NCBI GenBank assembly: GCA_002484335.1
Contig: DLJQ01000002.1
Coordinates: 1 to 64,000, forward strand
DNA: 64,000 bases
Reading direction: 5' to 3'
Source of the DNA: Flavobacteriales bacterium UBA7612
GTDB taxonomy: Bacteria > Bacteroidota > Bacteroidia > Flavobacteriales > Weeksellaceae
Shown here: in pieces, positions 23,725 through 33,066 of the stretch
How the letters are laid out: each line of letters starts with the position of its first letter
Position numbering within the stretch: the stretch's first letter is position 1
Notes under the pieces: model-generated
Database searches by the model: none
What the model was told of the DNA's origin: nothing
Seen by the model: the letters and a program-made list of their open reading frames with translations, nothing else
Translations under genes and position numbers: made by a program

Positions 23725-24396
23725 ATGAAGGTATTAGTTGTAGAAGATGAAATAGAATTACAACAAACAATAGTTCAGTTTTTAGAAAATGAAAAAATAA
23801 TTGCTGAAACTGCAAGTACATTTTCAGAAGGTATGGATAAAATTATTTCTTTTGATTATGATTGTATTTTATTGGATATTATGTTGCCAGATGGAGATGG
23901 AATCTCATTATTGAAAGAATTGAAAAAATTACAGAAAAAAACTGCTGTAATAATTTTATCTGCAAAAGATTCTGTTGATGATAAGGTAGAAGGACTTTTA
24001 GTTGGAGCAGATGACTATCTTGCAAAGCCTTTTCATTTTGCTGAGTTATTTGCTCGTATAAAAGTTGCTATGAGGAAAAATCATCAACAAGGAGAAGAGA
24101 TAATATCTTATAAAAATATACAACTTTTTCCTGATGATCGTAGAGTTTTGATCAACAATCAAGAGATAAAATTGAATAGAAAAGAATATGATTTGCTATA
24201 TTATTTTATGCTTCGTCCTGAAAGAGTTTTTCAAAAAACTACTTTAGCTGAGAGTGTATGGGGGGATCATATCGAATTTGTAGATAGTTTAGATTTTATC
24301 TATTCTCAAATAAAAAATTTAAGAAAAAAATTAAAAGAAGCATCATCTGAAGCTGATTTGCAAGCTGTTTATGGTGTAGGTTATAAATTAGTTTAG
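23725..24396 (+). CDS. OmpR-family response regulator
   Basis: A 223-residue regulator with an N-terminal receiver domain (acidic pocket Glu7-Asp8, phospho-acceptor Asp51 in LLDIMLPDGDG, Lys in KPF near residue 102). The C-terminal winged helix-turn-helix is of OmpR/PhoB type (KLNRKEYDLLYYFMLRPERV onward). The cognate kinase gene starts 1 base after its stop and a PepSY-like gene follows, a unit common in Bacteroidetes. It probably controls envelope or metal-related genes. Confidence 0.9.
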   Translation: MKVLVVEDEIELQQTIVQFLENEKIIAETASTFSEGMDKIISFDYDCILLDIMLPDGDGISLLKELKKLQKKTAVIILSAKDSVDDKVEGLLVGADDYLAKPFHFAELFARIKVAMRKNHQQGEEIISYKNIQLFPDDRRVLINNQEIKLNRKEYDLLYYFMLRPERVFQKTTLAESVWGDHIEFVDSLDFIYSQIKNLRKKLKEASSEADLQAVYGVGYKLV

Positions 24397-24397
24397 A

Positions 24398-25675
24398 ATG
24401 AAGGTTTCTCTTAAAAATTATACTTTTCGATATCTTACAATTTCTCTTTTGGCTGTTATTGCTATTTGGGCATTGTTGTTTCATACTTTTATTTTAGATG
24501 AAGTTTATGATAATGTAGATGACGGATTAAAAAACCAGAAAATAGAGATTATTCGTCAATCTTATATCGATCCTTCTGTTGTTAAAACAAATAAGTTTGG
24601 TTTAAATCAGTTTAGAATATTACCTGTTGATGAAGCTCATTATGATGAATCCAATCGTCTTACTAACGAAATGATTTTTATGCCTTATGATGGTGAAGAT
24701 GAGCCTTATCGTGTTTTAAGAACTGGTTTTTATGGACGAGATGGAAAAATGTATTCATTAGAAATAAGAACATCTACAGTAGAAGAAGATGATTTGATTT
24801 ATGATTTATCTATTTCACTTTTTGCATTATACTTTTTTATTTTAGTAAGTATTCTATTGATTAATCATTTTGGTTTAAGTAAAGCTTTTAAACCTTTTGA
24901 TAAAATTCTTAAACAATTACAAAATTATCGATTTGGGCAATCCAAAGAATTAGAAAAAGTTGAAACTAATGTTGTAGAGTTTGAGCTTTTACAAACTGAA
25001 ATTTCATCTATGATTAATCGTAATGAACAAGTTTTTAACGACCAAAAATTATTCATAGGAAATGCTTCTCATGAATTGCAAACTCCATTAGCAATTGCAA
25101 TTAATAAAATTGATTTATTATTAGAACAAGGAAATTTAGAAGAAAAAGAGTATATACAATTAGCAGATGCTAAAAAATCATTGTGGCGAATGGTTAGTCT
25201 TAATCGTTCTCTTCTGATGTTGTCTCGAATAGAAAATCACCAATATCAAGAAAAAGAAAGGATCAATTTTAATAAAATTATTGAAGAAATATTAGAAGAT
25301 TATGAATCAATTTTTGAAACAGAAGGAATAACTGTAAAAAAAGAATTTAATACAGTCTTTGAAACAATGTTTAATAAAGACTTAGCAAATATTCTAATTT
25401 CTAATCTTATTCGAAATGCTATAAAACACAATAATAAAGAAAAATTGATTAGTATAAAAATAAACAATCTCAATGAAATTATTTTTTCTAATACAAGTGA
25501 TTTATTTGCATTAAATCCTAATGAAATTTATAATCGGTTTTATAAACAAGGTTTTAGCGTAGAAAGCAATGGACTAGGGCTTTCAATTGTAAAAACTATT
25601 TTAAAGAACCAACAGACCATACATATAGATTATCAATATAAAGATGGTCTTCATCAATTTATACTAAGAAAATAA
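24398..25675 (+). CDS. Sensor histidine kinase
   Basis: A 425-residue membrane kinase partnered with the regulator just upstream. Helix 1 is at about residues 11-33, then a periplasmic loop of about 105 residues and helix 2 at about 138-157. The dimerisation domain has the H-box GNASHELQTPLA with phospho-His225. The C-terminal ATPase domain has the N-box LISNLIRNAIKHNN and the G-box SNGLGLSIVK. The signal sensed is unknown. Confidence 0.9.
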   Translation: MKVSLKNYTFRYLTISLLAVIAIWALLFHTFILDEVYDNVDDGLKNQKIEIIRQSYIDPSVVKTNKFGLNQFRILPVDEAHYDESNRLTNEMIFMPYDGEDEPYRVLRTGFYGRDGKMYSLEIRTSTVEEDDLIYDLSISLFALYFFILVSILLINHFGLSKAFKPFDKILKQLQNYRFGQSKELEKVETNVVEFELLQTEISSMINRNEQVFNDQKLFIGNASHELQTPLAIAINKIDLLLEQGNLEEKEYIQLADAKKSLWRMVSLNRSLLMLSRIENHQYQEKERINFNKIIEEILEDYESIFETEGITVKKEFNTVFETMFNKDLANILISNLIRNAIKHNNKEKLISIKINNLNEIIFSNTSDLFALNPNEIYNRFYKQGFSVESNGLGLSIVKTILKNQQTIHIDYQYKDGLHQFILRK

Positions 25676-25754
25676 TCCTATGAAAATAAATTCCAACTTC
25701 TTTCCTAAATTCTTTATCAAATTTGTCTTATCAAAACAAACTAATAATAGAATA

Positions 25755-26183
25755 ATGAAAAAGACTTTAAGTATATTAATGTTAGGAATTGGAGCTTTTA
25801 GTTTTGCACAAGATCGTGATATTACTTTTGAGCAATTACCAGAAAAAGGTAAAAAATTTATCAAAACTCATTTTAAATCAGCTCAAATAAAATCTGTTAT
25901 TTTAGATGATGATTATTTGTCTAAAGATTATGAAGTTATTTTAGCAAATGGAACAAAAATAGAATTTGATGGAAGTGGAAACTGGAAAGAAGTTGATGGA
26001 AAAAGAAATATAATTCCTACAGCTTATGCACCAGAAAAAATTATAGTATATGTTAAGAAAAGTTTCCCGAATACAAGTATTGTTAAAATTGAGAAAAATA
26101 AATATTCTTATGAAGTTGAGCTATCTAATGGTTTAGACATTGATTTTGATGCGAGAGGAAATTTTAAAAGAATTGATGATTAA
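25755..26183 (+). CDS. PepSY-like (DUF2874) periplasmic protein
   Basis: With the start at 25755 the protein has 142 residues and a clear signal peptide (MKKTLSILMLGIGAFSFAQ, cleavage near residue 19). Two tandem PepSY-like repeats follow, each with an FDGSGNWKEVD-type or FDARGNFKRID-type end (about residues 74-85 and 131-141). Such proteins often sit beside histidine kinases and may inhibit or sense at the kinase's periplasmic side, which is an inference here. An upstream in-frame ATG at 25680 would add 25 residues before the signal peptide and is disfavoured. Confidence 0.82.
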   Translation: MKKTLSILMLGIGAFSFAQDRDITFEQLPEKGKKFIKTHFKSAQIKSVILDDDYLSKDYEVILANGTKIEFDGSGNWKEVDGKRNIIPTAYAPEKIIVYVKKSFPNTSIVKIEKNKYSYEVELSNGLDIDFDARGNFKRIDD

Positions 26184-26281
26184 TAAAGTTGTTTTAAAAT
26201 ACATATTTATTGAGATCAAGTAGGTCTTTCTTTGTAATCTTTACAAAAAGAAAAATATTTTAAGTTTTAGTGCTTACTACA

Positions 26282-26323
26282 CTATATTTTTTCTTCTATA
26301 AATTTATAGAAGAAAAAATATAG
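26282..26323. terminator. 42-bp perfect palindrome between convergent genes, possible bidirectional terminator
   Basis: Two exact 21-bp arms without spacer, CTATATTTTTTC... against ...GAAAAAATATAG, centre ATAAATTTAT. It sits between the PepSY-like gene and pcm, about 99 and 45 bases from their stops. It lacks a T tract after the stem, so a terminator role is less sure than its position suggests. The rest of 26184-26367 shows no gene. Confidence 0.5.
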
Positions 26324-26367
26324 CATAAAACTAAATAAAAGGAAGCAACCAAATTTAAAGATAAATA

Positions 26368-27015
26368 TTATTTATCTCTTCTTTCTAACATTGGAACAAA
26401 CTTGAAGTTACCAAATTCGTAGTGTTCATAATTATCCTCAGATAATTTTATAATTACAATCATTTGTTGTGATGTTTCACCGACAGGAATAACCATTATT
26501 CCACCTATTTTTAACTGGTTTAATAATTCTTTTGGTATTTCTGGAGCACCAGCTGTTACAATAATTTTATCAAAAGGAGCAAAAGAAGGTAATCCTTTAT
26601 ATCCATCTCCATAAGTTTGATAACGAGGTTCGAAATTAATTTTTTTTAACATTATTTTCGAATAATCAAATAAGTCTTTTTGTCTCTCAATAGTAAAAAC
26701 TTCTGCACCTAAGCCGACTAAAACAGCAGTTTGATAGCCTGATCCTGTTCCGATTTCTAAGACTTTTTCATTGGGATATATATCTAATAATTGTGTTTGA
26801 AAAGCAACTGTAAAAGGATGAGAAATTGTTTGTCCAGCAGCAATTGGAAATGCTTCATCACGGTATGCATATTCTACAAAAGCGCTATCTAAAAAAAGAT
26901 GTCTTGGTACTAAGTTTATGGCTTCCAGTACTTTTTCGTCTTCTATTCCTTTTGATCTCAATAGATCAACCAACATTTTTCGTCGGCCTTTATGTTTAAA
27001 ATCGTCTACAGACAT
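26368..27015 (-). CDS. pcm: Protein-L-isoaspartate O-methyltransferase
   Basis: Repairs damaged proteins by SAM-dependent methylation of L-isoaspartyl residues. The protein has 215 residues from the preferred start at 27015 (MSVDDFKHKGRRKMLVDLL). Motifs seen are GQTISHPFTVAFQTQLL (substrate side), VLEIGTGSGYQTAVL (SAM binding) and IIVTAGAPEIP. A longer reading frame to 27087 would abut the divergent gene's start codon and adds 24 residues foreign to the family, so the shorter start is chosen. Confidence 0.92.
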   Translation of the reverse strand: MSVDDFKHKGRRKMLVDLLRSKGIEDEKVLEAINLVPRHLFLDSAFVEYAYRDEAFPIAAGQTISHPFTVAFQTQLLDIYPNEKVLEIGTGSGYQTAVLVGLGAEVFTIERQKDLFDYSKIMLKKINFEPRYQTYGDGYKGLPSFAPFDKIIVTAGAPEIPKELLNQLKIGGIMVIPVGETSQQMIVIIKLSEDNYEHYEFGNFKFVPMLERRDK

Positions 27016-27087
27016 TATTTCAAAATTTTTACAAAAATGCATTAAATACAAGTAATTCTCATTAATTTTAACGACAAAATCTGCCAA

Positions 27088-28092
27088 ATGTTAAAAGTAG
27101 GAGTTATAGGTGCAGGACACCTTGGGAAAATACATTTAAAGTTATTAAAACAATCGGAAAAATACGAATTAATTGGTTTTTATGATTCTTTTCAAGAAAA
27201 TGGAAAGAAAGTAGAAGCTGAATTTGGATATAAATATTTCTCTTCAATGGAAGAGCTTATTGACAATGTTGATGTTGTAGATATTGTAACACCAACTTTG
27301 TCACATTACGAAGTAGCATTAAAAGTTATTGAGAAAAATAAACATTTTTTTATAGAGAAACCAATAACACATACATTAGAAGAAGCTGACCATTTGCTAC
27401 AATTAACAAATGAAAAAGGATTAAAAGCACAAGTTGGACATGTAGAGCGTTTTAATCCTGCTTTTACAGCTGCAGCACCTTTTATAGAAGAACCATTATT
27501 TATAGAAACTCATCGCTTGGCAGAGTTTAATCCTCGTGGAACTGATGTTCCTGTTGTATTGGATTTGATGATACATGATTTAGATGTTATTTTATCTATC
27601 GTAAAATCTGAAATAAAATCAATTCATTCTTCTGGAGTTTCTGTAATTAGTGATACGCCAGATATTGCAAATGCTAGAATTGAATTTGAAAATGGCTGTG
27701 TTGTAAATGTTTCCACTTCTCGTATGTCAATGAAAAATATGCGAAAAATGCGTGTTTTTCAAAGAAATGCTTATATTTCAATTGATTTCTTGACAAAGAA
27801 AACAGAAATTATAAAAATGCATAAAGCTCCTGAACATCCTAATGAGTTTGCAATGATATTAGAAAATGATAAAGGAGATCGCAGAGAAATTTGTTTTGAA
27901 CATCCTGAGGTTTTACCTAATAATGCAATTTTAGATGAACTTGAAAGCTTTGCAGATGCTATAGTGAATGAAACTCCAATAAAAGTTTCTTTACAAGATG
28001 GTAGAAATGCATTAAAAGTTGCTTTGGAAATTATTGCTTATTTTGAAAAAGAACAACAAGTGATAAAAAACCAGACAATAGAAAAAGAGTAA
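27088..28092 (+). CDS. Gfo/Idh/MocA family oxidoreductase
   Basis: A 334-residue NAD(P)-dependent dehydrogenase with an N-terminal Rossmann fold (VGVIGAGHLGKIHLKLL, residues 4-20), FIEKPITHTLEEAD (about 91-104, with the EKP motif) and a C-terminal alpha/beta domain. The VGHVERFNPAF and LDLMIHDLDVIL segments resemble Bacteroidetes sugar-acid or UDP-sugar dehydrogenase relatives. The substrate is unknown. It is followed after 135 bases by the 3-hydroxyacyl-CoA dehydrogenase gene on the same strand. Confidence 0.85.
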   Translation: MLKVGVIGAGHLGKIHLKLLKQSEKYELIGFYDSFQENGKKVEAEFGYKYFSSMEELIDNVDVVDIVTPTLSHYEVALKVIEKNKHFFIEKPITHTLEEADHLLQLTNEKGLKAQVGHVERFNPAFTAAAPFIEEPLFIETHRLAEFNPRGTDVPVVLDLMIHDLDVILSIVKSEIKSIHSSGVSVISDTPDIANARIEFENGCVVNVSTSRMSMKNMRKMRVFQRNAYISIDFLTKKTEIIKMHKAPEHPNEFAMILENDKGDRREICFEHPEVLPNNAILDELESFADAIVNETPIKVSLQDGRNALKVALEIIAYFEKEQQVIKNQTIEKE

Positions 28093-28227
28093 TGTATTAT
28101 TAACTTTTAAGTCACTTATTCTCTAAAAATAAAGTTTGTTGAAATATTGTTTCAGAATTATATAGCTTTTTTAATATTATTTTAATTACCATGAGCAGAA
28201 AAAAATAAAAACATAACACACAAAAAA

Positions 28228-29118
28228 ATGAAAAATATTACAGTTATTGGTGCTGGAACTATGGGTAATGGTATTGCTCATGTTTTTGCTCAGGCAGGAT
28301 TCTTTGTTAGTTTAGTAGATGTTTCTAAAGAAAGTTTAGAAAAAGGTTTGAAAACTATTGAAACGAACTTGGATAGAATGTTGTCGAAAGAAATTATTAC
28401 TGAAATAGATAAAACATCAACATTAAGTAATATTAAGATATTTTCTGATTTAAAGGAAGCTGTAAAAGAAGCTGATTTAGTTGTGGAAGCAGCAACAGAA
28501 AATTTAGATTTAAAGTTGTCTATATTTAAACAAATTGATGAATTTGCTCCCTCAAAAACAATTTTAACTTCAAATACATCATCGATTTCAATTACAAAAA
28601 TAGCTTCAGCAACTAATCGTCCGAAACAAATTATTGGAATGCATTTTATGAATCCAGTTCCAATGATGAAATTAGTTGAGATAATCTGTGGCTATGATAC
28701 AAGTAATGAAACAACAAATAAGATTGTAGAAATTACTGAAAAATTAAATAAAATTCCTGTCATAGTAAATGATTATCCAGGTTTTATAGCCAATAGAATT
28801 TTAATGCCAATGATAAATGAAGCAATTTATTCGTTGTATGAAGGTGTTGCAGGTGTTAAACAAATTGATGAAGTAATGAAATTAGGAATGGCTCATCCTA
28901 TGGGACCATTACAATTAGCAGATTTTATAGGATTGGATGTTTGCTTGTCAATTTTAGAAGTGTTGTATGATGGTTTTAAAAACCCTAAATATGCACCATG
29001 TCCTTTGTTAGTAAATATGGTAACAGCAGGTAAAAAAGGAGTAAAATCTGGTGAAGGTTTTTATGATTATTCTACTTCTAAGAAAGCAGAAAAATTAGCA
29101 ATTCAGTTTCAAAAATAA
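28228..29118 (+). CDS. 3-hydroxybutyryl-CoA dehydrogenase
   Basis: A 296-residue stand-alone 3-hydroxyacyl-CoA dehydrogenase with the NAD-binding motif VIGAGTMGNGIAHVFAQAGF (residues 5-24). The catalytic region is NTSSISITKIA then GMHFMNPVPMMKLVEII (catalytic His about 137), and the C-terminal dimerisation domain has HPMGPLQLADFIGLD. It interconverts 3-hydroxybutyryl-CoA and acetoacetyl-CoA with NAD(P). No thiolase or crotonase gene is adjacent. Its own terminator follows. Confidence 0.92.
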   Translation: MKNITVIGAGTMGNGIAHVFAQAGFFVSLVDVSKESLEKGLKTIETNLDRMLSKEIITEIDKTSTLSNIKIFSDLKEAVKEADLVVEAATENLDLKLSIFKQIDEFAPSKTILTSNTSSISITKIASATNRPKQIIGMHFMNPVPMMKLVEIICGYDTSNETTNKIVEITEKLNKIPVIVNDYPGFIANRILMPMINEAIYSLYEGVAGVKQIDEVMKLGMAHPMGPLQLADFIGLDVCLSILEVLYDGFKNPKYAPCPLLVNMVTAGKKGVKSGEGFYDYSTSKKAEKLAIQFQK

Positions 29119-29124
29119 ATAGAA

Positions 29125-29161
29125 CAGCATTACTAAAATATAATAGTAATGCTGTTTTTTT
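29125..29161 (+). terminator. Terminator of the 3-hydroxybutyryl-CoA dehydrogenase gene
   Basis: The stem CAGCATTACTA/TAGTAATGCTG (29125-29135 and 29144-29154) with an 8-base loop and seven T starts 6 bases after the stop. Confidence 0.9.
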
Positions 29162-29164
29162 AAA

Positions 29165-29665
29165 TTATTTTATAGCTGCTAAAGCATCTTTGTAATCAGG
29201 TTCTTGTCCAATTTCAGGAACTTGTTCAGTATAAATAACCTCTCCGTTTGGATTGATAATTACGACAGCTCTAGATAATAATCCTTCTAAAGGGCCATCA
29301 ACCATTTTCACACCGTAAGCATTTGCAAATTCTTCCGTTTTAAAATCAGATAATGTAATAACATTTTCTAATCCCTCAGCGGCACAAAAACGAGATAAAG
29401 CAAAAGGTAAATCTTTAGAGATGCATAATACAACTGTATTTTCTACTGAAGAAATTTCTTTATTAAATTCTCGAACAGATTGTGCACAAACCCCAGTGTC
29501 AATACTAGGAAAAATATTTAAAACAACATATTTACCTTGATAATCAGCTAATGTTTTTTGATTTAAATCACTTGCGGTTAACGCAAAACTAGGAGCTTTT
29601 TCTCCAATTGTTGGTAAAACTCCTCCTGTATGAATAGGATTTCCTTTAAATGTAATTTCAGACAT
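29165..29665 (-). CDS. tpx: Thiol peroxidase (Tpx)
   Basis: An atypical 2-Cys peroxiredoxin that reduces hydrogen peroxide and alkyl peroxides using thioredoxin. The 166-residue length is normal. The peroxidatic Cys60 lies in FPSIDTGVCAQSVREFN and the resolving Cys94 in SRFCAAEGLENVITLSDF, both at family positions. It is monocistronic and convergent with the 3-hydroxybutyryl-CoA dehydrogenase gene. Confidence 0.95.
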   Translation of the reverse strand: MSEITFKGNPIHTGGVLPTIGEKAPSFALTASDLNQKTLADYQGKYVVLNIFPSIDTGVCAQSVREFNKEISSVENTVVLCISKDLPFALSRFCAAEGLENVITLSDFKTEEFANAYGVKMVDGPLEGLLSRAVVIINPNGEVIYTEQVPEIGQEPDYKDALAAIK

Positions 29666-29780
29666 AATAAATCTATTTTTTATTATTAAATTTTAATGAT
29701 TAAAAGTAATAAAATTATAATGAGAAAAAAGTATCTTCGCAATAATAAATTGTTATACGACAAATAATTCACATAAAATT

Positions 29781-30968
29781 ATGCAACTTTCTAAACGTTT
29801 ACAAAGTTTAAAACCATCTGCTACAATAGCAATGAGTGCTAAAGCAAGAGAATTAAAATCACAAGGTATTGATGTGATTAGCTTGAGTATTGGAGAACCT
29901 GATTTTAATACCCCTGATTTTATAAAAGAAGCTGCTAAAAAAGCAATTGATGAAAACTATTCAGGTTATCCTCCAATTGCTGGTTATCCTGAGCTTAAAG
30001 ATGCTATTATTAAAAAATTCAAAAGAGATAATAATATTTCTTACGAGGCAAATCAAATTGTAGTTTCTACAGGAGCAAAACAATCAATATATAATGTTTT
30101 ACAAGCTATTGTTGACGAAGGAACTGAAGTAATTATTCCAACCCCTTATTGGGTATCTTACTCAGATATAGTTGAATTATCTGGAGGAAAACCAGTTTTT
30201 GTAGAAGGAACTTTAGAAGCAGATTTTAAAATTACTCCTACCCAATTAGAAGAAGCTATTACAGATAAAACACGTGCAATTATTTACTCTTCACCTTGTA
30301 ATCCTTCAGGATCTGTTTATTCAGAGAAAGAATTAAAAGGGTTAGCTGAAGTATTAGCTAAATATCCAGATGTTATTATTATTTCTGATGAAATATATGA
30401 ACATATTGTTTATGGGGATAAAAATGTTTCTATAGCATCTTTTCCTGAAGTATATGATCAAACAGTTACAATTAATGGATTAGCAAAAGCTTTTGCTATG
30501 ACAGGTTGGAGAATAGGTTATATAGGAGCTCCTGCTTGGTTAGCAAAAGCATGTGAAACATTACAAGGACAAGTTACATCTGGAGCTAATTCTATTGCGC
30601 AACGTGCTGCAATTACAGCATTAGAAGCTGATTCTAGCTCTATAAAATATATGATTGATGCTTTTGCAGAGCGTAGAGAATTAATGTTGGGATGGGCAAG
30701 AGAAATTCCTAGTTTTAAAGTAAATGAACCTAAAGGAGCTTTCTATTTATTTCCTGATGTATCTGCTACTTTTGGTAAAGTATATAATGGTGTGCAAATA
30801 AATAATGCTGATGATTTGGCATTATATATTTTAGAATATGCTCAGGTTGCTGTAGTTTCTGGTTCTGCATTTGGATCAAAAAAATGTATCAGAATTTCTT
30901 ACGCAGCTTCTGTTGATAGTTTAAAAGAAGCAATGACTAGAATAAAAAATGCTTTAATAGAAAAGTAA
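29781..30968 (+). CDS. Aspartate aminotransferase-like class I PLP aminotransferase
   Basis: A 395-residue fold-type I aminotransferase. Seen are ISLSIGEPDFNTPDFI (about residues 34-49), STGAKQSIYNVLQAI, SPCNPSGSVYS (about 172), SDEIYEHIVYG (about 201) and the PLP lysine in NGLAKAFAMTGWRIGY (about 236). It belongs to the subgroup that includes bacterial aspartate aminotransferases (AspB/AspC type Ib), moving amino groups between aspartate and 2-oxoglutarate. Some relatives also act on prephenate. The gene is monocistronic, directly before the polysaccharide locus. Confidence 0.88.
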   Translation: MQLSKRLQSLKPSATIAMSAKARELKSQGIDVISLSIGEPDFNTPDFIKEAAKKAIDENYSGYPPIAGYPELKDAIIKKFKRDNNISYEANQIVVSTGAKQSIYNVLQAIVDEGTEVIIPTPYWVSYSDIVELSGGKPVFVEGTLEADFKITPTQLEEAITDKTRAIIYSSPCNPSGSVYSEKELKGLAEVLAKYPDVIIISDEIYEHIVYGDKNVSIASFPEVYDQTVTINGLAKAFAMTGWRIGYIGAPAWLAKACETLQGQVTSGANSIAQRAAITALEADSSSIKYMIDAFAERRELMLGWAREIPSFKVNEPKGAFYLFPDVSATFGKVYNGVQINNADDLALYILEYAQVAVVSGSAFGSKKCIRISYAASVDSLKEAMTRIKNALIEK

Positions 30969-31095
30969 ATTTTAGGCATAAATTTTGTTTAAAATTGATT
31001 TAATAAGTTTTAATGATTACAAAAGAATAAATAAATATAATTGAATTGAACGTTGAAATTATTTATAAAAGACTTTTGTAAACCAAATAATTACT

Positions 31096-32142
31096 ATGAA
31101 AACGATATTAATTACAGGTGGAGCCGGTTTTATAGGTTCTCATGTTGTAAGAGAGTTTGTATTAAATTATCCTGATACACAAATCATCAATCTTGATGCT
31201 TTAACCTATGCGGGTAATTTAGAAAATTTGAAAGATATAGAAGAAAAATCGAACTATGAGTTTGTTAAAGCAGATATAGTAGATGCTAAACAAATACTAG
31301 AAGTTTTCGAAAAGCATCAACCAGATGGTGTGATTCATTTAGCTGCAGAATCTCATGTAGATCGTTCTATAACAAATCCTTTAGAGTTTGTAATGACCAA
31401 TGTAATTGGAACAGTGAATCTTTTGAATGCAGCCAAACATATTTGGAAAGATAATTATGAAGGAAAGCGTTTTCATCATGTATCAACCGATGAGGTTTTT
31501 GGAGCTCTAGGAAGTGAAGGATTTTTTACAGAAGAAACATCTTATGATCCACACTCACCATATTCAGCATCCAAGGCATCTTCAGATCATTTTGTTCGAG
31601 CTTATCATGATACTTATGGTTTACCAATAGTTTTAACAAATTGTTCAAACAATTATGGACCTAATCATTTTCCAGAAAAATTAATTCCTCTTTGTATACA
31701 CAATATAATTAATAATAAACCTTTGCCAATTTATGGAGATGGAAAATATACAAGAGATTGGTTATATGTGATAGATCATGCAAAGGCAATAGATTTAGTT
31801 TTTCATGAAGCAAAAGATGGAGATTCTTACAATGTAGGAGGATTTAATGAATGGAAAAACATAGATCTTGTTAAAGAATTATGTAAACAAATGGATGAAA
31901 AGTTAGGAAGAGAAACAGGAACTTCAGAACAATTAATCACTTTTGTAAAAGATCGTCCCGGACATGATTTACGTTATGCAATAGATGCAACCAAAATTAA
32001 TAAAGAATTAGGTTGGTCGCCATCGGTAACTTTTGAGCAAGGACTGTCAAAGACGATCGATTGGTTTTTGGCTAACCAAGAATGGTTAGATAATGTAACA
32101 TCAGGAGATTACCAAAACTATTACGAGACACAATACAATTAA
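31096..32142 (+). CDS. rfbB: dTDP-glucose 4,6-dehydratase
   Basis: Converts dTDP-glucose to dTDP-4-keto-6-deoxyglucose. The 348-residue extended SDR has GGAGFIGSH (residues 7-15), HLAAESHVDRSI (about 82), the STDEVFG catalytic segment (about 134) and YSASKAS (catalytic Tyr and Lys, about 161). It opens the surface-polysaccharide locus together with rfbA. No rfbC or rfbD homologue is present in the window. The product may therefore go to the aminotransferase at 46208 instead of rhamnose synthesis, unless rfbCD lie elsewhere. Confidence 0.95.
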   Translation: MKTILITGGAGFIGSHVVREFVLNYPDTQIINLDALTYAGNLENLKDIEEKSNYEFVKADIVDAKQILEVFEKHQPDGVIHLAAESHVDRSITNPLEFVMTNVIGTVNLLNAAKHIWKDNYEGKRFHHVSTDEVFGALGSEGFFTEETSYDPHSPYSASKASSDHFVRAYHDTYGLPIVLTNCSNNYGPNHFPEKLIPLCIHNIINNKPLPIYGDGKYTRDWLYVIDHAKAIDLVFHEAKDGDSYNVGGFNEWKNIDLVKELCKQMDEKLGRETGTSEQLITFVKDRPGHDLRYAIDATKINKELGWSPSVTFEQGLSKTIDWFLANQEWLDNVTSGDYQNYYETQYN

Positions 32143-32151
32143 AAATCTATA

Positions 32152-32185
32152 AAAAAGCTTTGAATAGTTAAATTCAAGGCTTTTT
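32152..32185 (+). terminator. Terminator-like hairpin between rfbB and rfbA
   Basis: The stem AAAAAGCTTTGAAT/ATTCAAGGCTTTTT, with one G-T pair and a loop of about 6 bases, lies 10 bases after the rfbB stop and 19 bases before rfbA. Some transcripts may stop here, lowering expression of the downstream cluster relative to rfbB. Confidence 0.7.
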
Positions 32186-32203
32186 ATAATCAACTTAATT
32201 TTT

Positions 32204-33061
32204 ATGAAAGGAATAATACTTGCCGGAGGATCAGGAACACGCCTATATCCTTTAACAATAGCAGTAAGTAAGCAATTAATGCCAGTATATGATAAACCGA
32301 TGATTTATTATCCATTATCAACATTATTATTGGCAGGAATAAAAGATATATTAATAATAACAACACCACATGATTCAGAACCCTTTCAACGTTTATTAGG
32401 AGATGGTTCACAAATAGGGTGTAATATACAGTATGCTATACAACCTAGTCCAGATGGATTAGCACAAGCTTTTATTATAGGAGAAGAATTTATTGGTGAT
32501 GATTCTGTTGCATTAGTATTAGGAGATAATATATTTTATGGGACAGGATTAGAACAATTGTTAGTAAGTAAAACATCAGTAGAAGGAGGATGTGTTTTTG
32601 CTTATGAAGTAAGTGATCCAGAAAGATATGGAGTAGTAGATTTTGATGAAGCACAAAAAGTATTATCGATAGAAGAGAAGCCATCTCAACCAAAATCAAA
32701 TTTTGCAGTACCTGGCCTTTATTTTTATGACAATCAAGTTGTAGAAATAGCTAAAAACTTAAAACCATCACATAGAGGAGAGTTAGAGATAACTGATGTA
32801 AATAAAGTTTACTTAGAAAAAGGAGAACTAGAAGTAGGAATTATGGATAGAGGAACAGCTTGGTTAGATACAGGAACGTTTGAGTCTTTACATGAGGCAT
32901 CAGAATTTGTACGAGTGATAGAAAAACGCCAAGGAGTTAGTGTTTCTTGTATAGAAGAGATAGCTTATAGAAAGAGGTTTATTAATAAAGAACAATTACT
33001 AATAGCTGCTGAGAAATATGGTAAAAGTGGTTATGGGGATTATTTGAAATCAATTATTTAA
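32204..33061 (+). CDS. rfbA: Glucose-1-phosphate thymidylyltransferase
   Basis: Makes dTDP-glucose from glucose-1-phosphate and dTTP. The 285-residue nucleotidyltransferase starts with the signature KGIILAGGSGTRLYPLT (residues 2-18) and has KPMIYYPLSTLLLAGI, VLGDNIFYG (about 107) and EEKPSQPKS (about 160). Supplies the substrate of the dehydratase encoded just upstream. The ABC permease gene follows after 5 bases. Confidence 0.96.
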   Translation: MKGIILAGGSGTRLYPLTIAVSKQLMPVYDKPMIYYPLSTLLLAGIKDILIITTPHDSEPFQRLLGDGSQIGCNIQYAIQPSPDGLAQAFIIGEEFIGDDSVALVLGDNIFYGTGLEQLLVSKTSVEGGCVFAYEVSDPERYGVVDFDEAQKVLSIEEKPSQPKSNFAVPGLYFYDNQVVEIAKNLKPSHRGELEITDVNKVYLEKGELEVGIMDRGTAWLDTGTFESLHEASEFVRVIEKRQGVSVSCIEEIAYRKRFINKEQLLIAAEKYGKSGYGDYLKSII

Positions 33062-33066
33062 TTGTT

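Noticed and set aside
26368..27087. Longer pcm frame starting at 27087
   Set aside because: The extra 24 residues do not fit the family and would leave no room between two divergent start codons.
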